Notes under the pieces: generated by a model
Told to the model about the DNA's origin: nothing
Databases searched by the model: none
Seen by the model: the letters and a program-made list of their open reading frames with translations, nothing else
Assembly (NCBI GenBank): GCA_903923905.1
Contig: CAIXZH010000021.1
Location: 1 to 64,000 of the forward strand
Origin: an uncultured Bacteroidia bacterium
Lineage (GTDB): Bacteria; Bacteroidota; Bacteroidia; Bacteroidales; Prolixibacteraceae
Direction of reading: 5' to 3'
Length of the DNA: 64,000 nt
Program-made: the position numbers and the translations under genes
Shown here: piece by piece, positions 44,774 to 51,835 of the stretch
Numbering within the stretch: position 1 is the first letter of the stretch
Layout of the letters: each line of letters opens with the position of its first letter

Positions 44774-47722
44774 CTACTCATGAAACAACACCTTTGATGG
44801 GATTACCTCCTTGTTAATTCCGGGACCCTTCCAGCTTACCACATTCGCAAAGCCGCCTCCCATCTGAAAATATTTTTCCCCGATCTTATAGGTCCCCGCT
44901 TTTAAAGAGACGGTCCGGGATGACGGTGTCGCAGTACGTGGGCCATCGGCATCGATAAACCGCTCACCGTCGAGATAAAGAACCCCGCCATCGTTGGTAG
45001 AAAGATAAAAAGTATAAACCCCGTCCTTTGGAATCCTGATATAACCCGAATAAGTAAATGCGAAAAGTCCGTCATTTTCCCGCTCTTCAATACTGAAACA
45101 AGGAGTTATCCCAACTTTTTTGGGTTTCAGCCTGTCCAGTTCATCCACATACATCACGTGATCTTCAAAATATTGGTAATTTAACCCGGGAAGGAAATGC
45201 CCTCCTTCGTAGTTTTTAAAAACAGTTAACTCTATTTTCTTTAATTTCTCGATTTTTGCAGTAATGACAGTAGAGGTAAGTAAACCAGCTTTTTTAGCGA
45301 AAAACTTAATTTCTGAGGTCTGATTCAATTCAAACGGTTTTGAGTAGAGCATGGATTTCTCTGACGGTTCACCCCTGTTGATCGTGTAATATATTTTGGT
45401 GCCTGGGGTGTGGCTTCCCAGGGTAACCGTTGCCTTGTCAAAGAAATAATTCTCTTTGATCCTGTAATAAGGCATTTCAACCGCCGCGGCCAGCTTGCGG
45501 GTGAAAGGCCTGTCAGCTTTTGAAGTGCCCCAGCTGTAATTTGGTTTTTCACCCATCACAAAAGCTAACTCACCTCCATTCACGATATCCTCATGCCTGA
45601 ACCAAGACCGGGTATACGGTTTCCCGTTAAGGGTTGCCGACTGTATAAACCTGTTTTTGTCTGAATTATTCCGTGCCCGGATCATAAACCGTTTCCCGTT
45701 TTCAAGGTTTAAGGTGATCTTATCAAAGATGGGACTTCCGATTGAATAGGATGGTTCTCCCGGCAGAACCGGATAAAAGCCTATGGCGCTCATGATATAC
45801 CATGCCGAGATTTGTCCGCAATCTTCATTTCCGCTGAGCCCTGCAGGGGCATCGTCATATAGGGAACCTAAAATTTTACGAACATAGTTTTGCGTCTTTG
45901 GCGCCGCACCGGCATAATTGTATAAATAGGCAATCTCATGACTTGGTTCATTCCCATGCGCATATTGTCCAATAAGGCCGCTGGCATCTACTACAATTTG
46001 ATCATACTTACTCTTATGGGTAAAAAGCGAATCGAGCCACGTCACGAATCTGGCATCTCCACCCAGCAGGTGAATCAATCCATTTACATCGTGTGGAACA
46101 AATGCGCTGTACTGATAGGCGTTACCCTCGACATAATTTCCGCTCGGCTCAGCAGGATCAAAAGGGGTCACCCAGGTGTAATCCTTGTTTTTCGGGCGCA
46201 TGAAACCGGTAGTAGAATCAAACATGTTCCTGTAGAACTGAGCGCGTTGCTGGTAGAGCAAATAATCATCCTGCTTATTCAGAATATGGGCCATCTCCGC
46301 AAGACACCAGTCATTAAAGGAGTACTCCATAACTTTTGCCACGGAACCACCTGTTCCTTCTATGTCGGAAGGGATAAAGCCCAGATTGTTGTAATATTCA
46401 AGGTTTTCCATCGCCACTTTCATCCCTTTGTAAGCGAGCTCAACATCGAAATCCCTGATCCCTTTCTGGTAGGCATCCAAAATCAGCGGCAGCGAGTGTT
46501 TTCCGATCATATTCCCGGATAGAGTACCCTGTATTTCCCAGATCGGCAGACTTCCGCCGATGCGGTACATCTCCATGAACGTCTTCATGAAATCGTTCAT
46601 CCGGGATGGCTCGATAATGGTCAGCAGGGGCATCTGGGTTCTGAAAACATCCCAAAGGGAGAAAATCGTATAATTTGTAAACCCTTTTGCCTGATGGACC
46701 AGGTGATCTGCCCCCCGGAACTGCCCGTCACTATCCATAAACAGGTTCGGAGCAAGTGCAGCATGATATAGTGAAGTATAAAAAATGCGTCTCTCTTTTT
46801 CGGTTCCACCCTCCACCTCAATTTTAGAGAGGTATTGATTCCATTTTTTCCTGGCGTCGTCCCTTACATCCGAAAAGTTCCACCCCCTGTTCTCCGCTTC
46901 CAGATTCTTCATCGCCCCTTCAACACTTACGGCTGATATCCCAATCTTTACCAGGATCTGTTCCTTTTCCCCGGTATTAAAACGGATAAAAGCTTTCAGG
47001 TTTTTTCCCTTTGCTATTGCGATGCGGTCGACAAGCGTATCATTTACCGCAATTCCGAATTTCTTGAACGGCTTTGAAAACCGGGCATAGAAGTAGCTAT
47101 GTTTATCGATTGCCCACCTGGTGGTTATGGTATATCCGCTTATTGTTGAATCATTGAGGATTTGAAGGTTGGAATCCACGATATGTCCGCGATGTTTCAG
47201 ATCGATGATGATATTTGAATTTGAGGAAGCAGGGAAGGTGTATCGATGGAATCCGGTCCGTTCTGTTGCAGTCAGTTCTGCAGTCACCTTATAATCATCC
47301 AGTAACACCTTGTAGTATCCGGGGGACGCCTCCTCGTTTTGATGACTGAAGGTGGAGCGGTAACCCGAATTGGGCTTCTTTTCGTCTCCTGAAACCAACC
47401 TGACGTCGCCTATGGTTGGCATGAACAGAATGTCGCAAAATTCAGGCTCTCCGGTTCCGCTTAAATGGGTATGGCTAAACCCGATAATTGTGTTGTCCGA
47501 GAAGTGGTAACCCGAAGAACCATCCCAGTTCTCCATCCGTGTATCGGGACTCAGCTGAACCATCCCGTGAGGCAGCACAGCCCCGGGATAGGTATGTCCA
47601 TGATCACCCGTTCCCATGAAGGGATTCACCAGTTTTGTGAAATCGATAACCTGAGCATGTGAGTACCGGATAGAAATTATTGGAATTAAAAAGAACAGGA
47701 ATATAATTCTCAGGTTTCGCAT
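44774..47722 (-). CDS. GH92 alpha-mannosidase with chitobiase-like and PA14-like C-terminal domains
   Basis: A 982-residue secreted protein (signal peptide ending SHAQ). GH92 hallmarks are VNPFMGTGDHGHTYPGAVLP, GNEPSHEIAYLYNYAG at ~590 and GNEDCGQISAWYIMSAIGFY at ~630. A chitobiase-like Ig domain (~775-820, IYYTINRGEPSEKSM) and a PA14-like module (~850-982, RIPKDGVYTFYLSTNDGG) complete it. Overall organisation equals the other GH92 in the window, but the sequences are well diverged, so the two probably hit different mannosyl linkages. It is first in the minus-strand run of five genes and is divergent from higBA. Confidence 0.93.
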   Translation of the reverse strand: MRNLRIIFLFFLIPIISIRYSHAQVIDFTKLVNPFMGTGDHGHTYPGAVLPHGMVQLSPDTRMENWDGSSGYHFSDNTIIGFSHTHLSGTGEPEFCDILFMPTIGDVRLVSGDEKKPNSGYRSTFSHQNEEASPGYYKVLLDDYKVTAELTATERTGFHRYTFPASSNSNIIIDLKHRGHIVDSNLQILNDSTISGYTITTRWAIDKHSYFYARFSKPFKKFGIAVNDTLVDRIAIAKGKNLKAFIRFNTGEKEQILVKIGISAVSVEGAMKNLEAENRGWNFSDVRDDARKKWNQYLSKIEVEGGTEKERRIFYTSLYHAALAPNLFMDSDGQFRGADHLVHQAKGFTNYTIFSLWDVFRTQMPLLTIIEPSRMNDFMKTFMEMYRIGGSLPIWEIQGTLSGNMIGKHSLPLILDAYQKGIRDFDVELAYKGMKVAMENLEYYNNLGFIPSDIEGTGGSVAKVMEYSFNDWCLAEMAHILNKQDDYLLYQQRAQFYRNMFDSTTGFMRPKNKDYTWVTPFDPAEPSGNYVEGNAYQYSAFVPHDVNGLIHLLGGDARFVTWLDSLFTHKSKYDQIVVDASGLIGQYAHGNEPSHEIAYLYNYAGAAPKTQNYVRKILGSLYDDAPAGLSGNEDCGQISAWYIMSAIGFYPVLPGEPSYSIGSPIFDKITLNLENGKRFMIRARNNSDKNRFIQSATLNGKPYTRSWFRHEDIVNGGELAFVMGEKPNYSWGTSKADRPFTRKLAAAVEMPYYRIKENYFFDKATVTLGSHTPGTKIYYTINRGEPSEKSMLYSKPFELNQTSEIKFFAKKAGLLTSTVITAKIEKLKKIELTVFKNYEGGHFLPGLNYQYFEDHVMYVDELDRLKPKKVGITPCFSIEERENDGLFAFTYSGYIRIPKDGVYTFYLSTNDGGVLYLDGERFIDADGPRTATPSSRTVSLKAGTYKIGEKYFQMGGGFANVVSWKGPGINKEVIPSKVLFHE

Positions 47723-48096
47723 TAAATAATCTTTTTTCTGTTTGGGTAATTTTCATCAGGGTAACTTTTCAAAAATAGCATAGCTATTCCTCAAATACTT
47801 CTGTAATATTGGATAAAGCACATTAAATATTGTTATTTTCCGGTCAAAATCAGCAGAAAGTTAGAATCAGTTGACAAAAGGATTTCTCTCCCCCGTGTTT
47901 ATGGGTTCATAATTTTGGATCGGGTTATGAAGTTTTTGTAACTATTTGGTTGTTAATAATAAGATCAAATATTTGGTTTATAACTGAGATAACCTGCAAT
48001 TTTAGAAAGAGAAAAAAATGTGAATATGTGCAAATCACACAAATTAAAAGCAAAAATCTTTGTTGCACTTTAGGGAAACTTTATTAACTTTGTTTT
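47723..48096. other. Divergent intergenic region between GH92 and higBA
   Basis: AT-rich. On the minus strand CAAAAATA at 47770-47777 is the complement of a TAnnTTTG-type -7 box about 50 nt ahead of the GH92 gene, lacking a good -33. On the plus strand TAATTTTG at 47910-47917 also matches -7. The only complete promoter match is the one just ahead of higB. No repeat or RNA gene seen. Confidence 0.4.
48063..48092 (+). promoter_or_regulatory. Bacteroidota-type promoter ahead of higBA
   Basis: TTG at 48063-48065, exactly 19 nt, then TAACTTTG at 48085-48092 matches the TTG-N19-TAnnTTTG consensus of the Bacteroidota primary sigma factor. The -7 box ends only 4 nt before the GTG start assigned to higB, so transcription would begin at about the start codon. 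Confidence 0.5.
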
Positions 48097-48447
48097 GTGG
48101 ACAAGAAACTGAAATACCGGACCATTATTTTTTACAAAAGCTACTTTCAGGAGTTTTTTGAAAAACAAAGCAAGAAAGTAAAAGCTAAAATTATTTGGAC
48201 CTTTGAATTGATAGAGGATCTGGAGAGAGTGCCTGATGCATATTTTAAGTATATTGTAAACACCAACGGCCTTTATGAAATTCGTGTGCAACAAGGCCGA
48301 AATATTTTGCGCATATTCTGCTTTTTTGACAAAGGCCAAATAATTGTTATTACGAATGGTTTTCAAAAGAAAACACAAAAAACACCAATAAAAGAGATTG
48401 AAATAGCACTTAAAATTAAAGAAGAATATGAAAACGGCAGATCCTAA
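48097..48447 (+). CDS. higB: HigB/RelE-type toxin
   Basis: A 116-residue basic protein of the RelE/HigB mRNA-interferase family (IIFYKSYFQEFFEKQSKKVK, LYEIRVQQGRNILRIFCFFD, ITNGFQKKTQKTPIKEIEIA). Members cut mRNA at the ribosome. The gene starts with GTG (48097); no better in-frame ATG exists nearby. The start lies immediately after a promoter match, so the message may be leaderless or the promoter may be fortuitous. The downstream antitoxin overlaps by 20 nt. The toxin-first order is typical of HigBA. Confidence 0.88.
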   Translation: MDKKLKYRTIIFYKSYFQEFFEKQSKKVKAKIIWTFELIEDLERVPDAYFKYIVNTNGLYEIRVQQGRNILRIFCFFDKGQIIVITNGFQKKTQKTPIKEIEIALKIKEEYENGRS

Positions 48448-48736
48448 TATAATGACTCTTGAAGAGTTAAAAGACAAAAACTACGGGAAACCCGGAACAA
48501 AAAAGCGTAATGAACTGGAGGCAGGTTACGAAAATTTCAAAATTGGGGTTTTAATCCAGCAGGCCAGAATTGAAAAAGGTTTAACCCAGGAAGAACTTGC
48601 GATAAAGGTTGGTACAACTAAATCGTATATTTCTAAAATCGAAAATAATATAAAAGAAGCGCGTCTTTCTACGCTCCGTAAAATTGTTGAACTTGGTCTG
48701 GGCGGACACATTGAATTATCAATAAAACTGAAATAA
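48428..48736 (+). CDS. higA: HigA-type XRE family antitoxin
   Basis: A 102-residue protein with an N-terminal toxin-binding segment and an XRE helix-turn-helix at ~35-90 (VLIQQARIEKGLTQEELAIK, VGTTKSYISKIENN). It would neutralise HigB and repress the operon. Its start lies 20 nt inside higB, implying coupled translation. The pair is inserted between two carbohydrate-enzyme clusters and is a normal chromosomal toxin-antitoxin module. Confidence 0.9.
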   Translation: MKTADPNIMTLEELKDKNYGKPGTKKRNELEAGYENFKIGVLIQQARIEKGLTQEELAIKVGTTKSYISKIENNIKEARLSTLRKIVELGLGGHIELSIKLK

Positions 48737-48891
48737 TACGGGAAATTTATACCGGATATTGCTATCGTTTTTTTAGGAGTGACCTATTCCATAAATGATT
48801 AATGATGTGAATGTTAATAATCTGAAGGTGAATTTAGAGTCAGGTCAAACCTTTTTTTAGTTTCCGGTGCAATCCATAGAATAGTTAAGAA

Positions 48892-50529
48892 ATGCGACTA
48901 AATTTCAAAACTGCGATGTCAGGAATTCTGGTCATTTTCCTGAATACCTGTTATCTTTTCGGCCAGGACCGAATTACCACCTCAGAGAAGCTGGTCTTTC
49001 ATAATATTGTTGTCGGTAAAAATGGTCATATCGAACCTTGGTATGATGGCAGTCCCGGGGTTTCGTATGATCATGTGATCAAACTGGTCTGGAAATTCTG
49101 GGATACCATGCGATCGGACTATAACGGATTACCCTACTACATGAATCATTCGGTTTGGGAAAGGGATGAAAACGATTCACGCGGAATCGCAGGGGACCAG
49201 TTTGCCATGGCGCTCTCTTCGTGGCAGCTACTCTATCAGTATACCGGGAATAACCGGGTAAAGGAGAACATGAACTTTATTGCCGATTATTACCTGGCAC
49301 ATTCGCTTTCAAAACCTTCTGATGCCTGGCCCAATATTCCCTATCCTTATGCCACCTCAAGGTACTCGGGAATTTACGATGGCGATATGATCCTCGGGGA
49401 AAACTTTAGCCAGCCCGACAAGGCGGGTTCTTTTGGTTACGAGTTACTTCAGCTCTATAAGATGTCGAATCACAAGCAACGGGGTACCGGATATCTGAAT
49501 GCGGCAATCGAAATTGCCAACACACTCGCCGGGAAATGCCGGGAGGGAGATGGGGATAGTTCTCCCTGGCCATTTAGGGTAAATGCGGTGAACGGAGAAA
49601 TAGGATCGTTAATTGCTTATGGTAAAAATGATTACAAAGACTTTACTATTGTAGGGAAAGCAGACTATACCACCAATTATTCGGGCACACTTGAACTTTT
49701 CCTCGAGCTGACCCGGCTTAAAAAAGGAGATACCCACCTTTATCAGAAGACTTTTGACCGTGTTCTTCAATGGATGAAGCAATACCCGCTTAGAACGAAT
49801 AAATGGGGCCCGTTTTTTGAGGATATGCCCGGCTGGACCGAGACACAGATCAATGCCGTGACCTTTGCTCAATTTATGATGAATCATCCGGAATACTTCC
49901 CGGATTGGAAGAGTCAGGTGCCCCGAATTTTTAACTGGGTTTATGCCACTCTGGGGAATGATAAATGGCTTAAATACGGTGTGAAAACTGTCAATGAGCA
50001 GACTGCCTGTGTGGAACCTGCAAACAGTCATAATTCGCGGCAAGGCTGTGCTGAGCTGCTCTATGTAAAGCTAACGGGTGACTCTTCCCGCTATGACAAT
50101 GCAATCAGGCAACTGAACTGGGCAACCTATGCCGTTAACTTTGACGGGGAAAACAGATTCAATGGCGGAGCTACCTGGTTATCTGATGGCTATGGTGATT
50201 TTGTGCGTCACTATCTGAGAGCGATGGCCATAGATCCAGCGTTAAGCAATCCGGATGAGAATCATATTTTGGAAAGCTCATCAGTACTTGTTGAGGTGGA
50301 TTATGCTAATGAACCCACAGAAAATCAAATAATTGGCTGCCGGAGTTTTGATGAAAACGGAACAGAAAAGATCCGTTTAACAGCCAAACCCTCCAGAGTA
50401 TTGATTGACAATATTGAAATAAGGGAGAATCAACAAGGAGAAAATACCTGGAGCTGGATTGCGATGGAGAAGGGGGGAGTGCTGATTGTAAAACGGTTAT
50501 CAGGACTGGTTATCAGAATATTCAGATAG
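48892..50529 (+). CDS. Secreted protein resembling alpha/alpha-barrel glycosidases
   Basis: A 545-residue protein with a signal peptide (1-24, ending LFGQ). The middle ~430 residues are a series of helix pairs separated by Trp/Tyr/Gly-rich loops (GLPYYMNHSVWERDENDSRG, AMALSSWQLLYQYTGNNRVK, CVEPANSHNSRQGCAELLYV, NGGATWLSDGYGDFVRHYLR). This looks like a six-hairpin toroid as used by many polysaccharide hydrolases and lyases. I cannot place it in a named family and no catalytic pair is certain. A small beta domain ends it. Neighbouring hydrolase genes support a carbohydrate role. Confidence 0.55.
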   Translation: MRLNFKTAMSGILVIFLNTCYLFGQDRITTSEKLVFHNIVVGKNGHIEPWYDGSPGVSYDHVIKLVWKFWDTMRSDYNGLPYYMNHSVWERDENDSRGIAGDQFAMALSSWQLLYQYTGNNRVKENMNFIADYYLAHSLSKPSDAWPNIPYPYATSRYSGIYDGDMILGENFSQPDKAGSFGYELLQLYKMSNHKQRGTGYLNAAIEIANTLAGKCREGDGDSSPWPFRVNAVNGEIGSLIAYGKNDYKDFTIVGKADYTTNYSGTLELFLELTRLKKGDTHLYQKTFDRVLQWMKQYPLRTNKWGPFFEDMPGWTETQINAVTFAQFMMNHPEYFPDWKSQVPRIFNWVYATLGNDKWLKYGVKTVNEQTACVEPANSHNSRQGCAELLYVKLTGDSSRYDNAIRQLNWATYAVNFDGENRFNGGATWLSDGYGDFVRHYLRAMAIDPALSNPDENHILESSSVLVEVDYANEPTENQIIGCRSFDENGTEKIRLTAKPSRVLIDNIEIRENQQGENTWSWIAMEKGGVLIVKRLSGLVIRIFR

Positions 50530-50536
50530 CGAGTGT

Positions 50537-50607
50537 GAGCGGGTGACTGTTCTGGATAATTTGATAGTGAGCGGGTGACTATCCAGGTTTTGAACAGTCA
50601 CCCGCTC
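50537..50607. terminator. Hairpin with a duplicated left arm between convergent genes
   Basis: GAGCGGGTGACTGTTC (50537-50552) is the exact reverse complement of 50592-50607. A second copy of the first twelve bases (GAGCGGGTGACT, 50569-50580) lies in the loop and could pair with the same right arm instead. It separates the 48.9-kb secreted-protein gene from the CPBP gene and could act as a terminator in both directions. Confidence 0.7.
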
Positions 50608-50732
50608 AATTGTAGAAAAAATCTCAGACAATATTCAACACCCTTGGGGGTAGATATTGTAGTTGGTCCAGATGCCCCCGGTTTCGAAAGCTTTACCGGG
50701 GATCAGAAGTATTTAAATAAGTCGTGACATAA

Positions 50733-51719
50733 TTAGGTTGTCAGAAATATCCTCCAGGTCCAATCGACAAGAGTATGCACAAGTATGGCAGCCAGTAAAT
50801 TGTTTCCGCTTTTCCTATATGCCCAGCCATAACCGACTCCGGCAATTGCAGCCAGGGAAATATAGGTGATCTGTGTCGATAAGGTGCTGGCATTATTCCA
50901 GTGCATGAGTCCAAAAGCCAGGGAGGAGATTACCAGGGGAATCCATTTCCTGGAAAATTGTTTCTCTAGACCCCGAAGTAAAATACCTCTGAAAAAAAGC
51001 TCCTCAGGCAATGCAACGGTCAGGAACAAACCCACAAAACTGAAGATTATTTTAGAGGCATTGAAAGATTTTGGAATCGAGAAGGTTAAGAACCCGGTCA
51101 GCAGTCCCGGTGGAGCTACCAAGACCATAATCATAATCAGTGCCAGAAGAGCGATTCGTAAATCCCTGAATTTAGGTACCAGGTTGTAACCAATATCGGC
51201 ACCCCGGTAACCATACCACCCAATTATTCCGATAACCGAAACAGCAACTGACCACCAGGCATAAGAATCACTTTCAGCGGGAAGCATCCCCATGTACCAG
51301 CGAAGGTCAAATGGAATCCAAAGAACAAACCATAGCAATAAATCGGTCCAGCCAAAGGTAAATACCTGGTTCCTAGACTGTTTTAAAACTCCCAGCCCGG
51401 CACATACGATTGTGGCAAAAATGACAGAATAGTAAGGGTCGAATTTCAGTGTCATTATTCCCGGCAGCATAAATAAAATAGTGATTCCACCTGCCACGTA
51501 GTACATCGAATTCCGATCTCGTAGTAACCAATCACTGAACCGACGGAAAGCGTTAACAGACCCTAATGCCAACATCAATCCAATTAAAGGAGAAATGCTC
51601 AGGACATTAGCAATTATTGCGATCATACTTTTCTTCGCATCGGATGCGGCAACACCATAGATTAAACCGGCTCCAACCAGAGTCCAGATTATCCAGAGAT
51701 TTACAAACCTGTTTTTCAT
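50733..51719 (-). CDS. CPBP family intramembrane glutamic protease
   Basis: A 328-residue membrane protein with about nine spans. Catalytic motifs are EE at 239-240 and R244 in PEELFFRGILLRG, H273 in AFGLMHWNN, and a C-terminal HTLVDWTWR. The family cleaves within membranes or acts in CAAX processing; the substrate is unknown. It is longer than the other CPBP protein in this window owing to extra N-terminal spans, and the two are not close copies. Confidence 0.88.
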   Translation of the reverse strand: MKNRFVNLWIIWTLVGAGLIYGVAASDAKKSMIAIIANVLSISPLIGLMLALGSVNAFRRFSDWLLRDRNSMYYVAGGITILFMLPGIMTLKFDPYYSVIFATIVCAGLGVLKQSRNQVFTFGWTDLLLWFVLWIPFDLRWYMGMLPAESDSYAWWSVAVSVIGIIGWYGYRGADIGYNLVPKFRDLRIALLALIMIMVLVAPPGLLTGFLTFSIPKSFNASKIIFSFVGLFLTVALPEELFFRGILLRGLEKQFSRKWIPLVISSLAFGLMHWNNASTLSTQITYISLAAIAGVGYGWAYRKSGNNLLAAILVHTLVDWTWRIFLTT

Positions 51720-51770
51720 TCCATAAAGAATTAAGTTAACTTACTAATATTTAGATGTTTGATTTTTAAT

Positions 51771-51821
51771 TTAGTGAACCGCTGACTTGTTCACGTCACG
51801 AACAAGTCAGCGGTTCACTAA
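51771..51821. terminator. Perfect 22-bp inverted repeat downstream of the beta-helix gene
   Basis: Arms at 51771-51792 and 51800-51821 are exact reverse complements with a 7-nt loop (ACGTCAC). The inner part reads AACCGCTGACTTGTTC. It lies 14 nt after the beta-helix stop on the minus strand. It lacks a long U-run but is long enough to stop or protect transcripts. Confidence 0.7.
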
Positions 51822-51835
51822 TCACTAAACTACCA

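Noticed and set aside
35520-47722. Canonical SusCD-type polysaccharide utilization locus
   Set aside because: No TonB-dependent receptor with a SusD partner, and no hybrid two-component or ECF/anti-sigma regulator, is encoded in the window.
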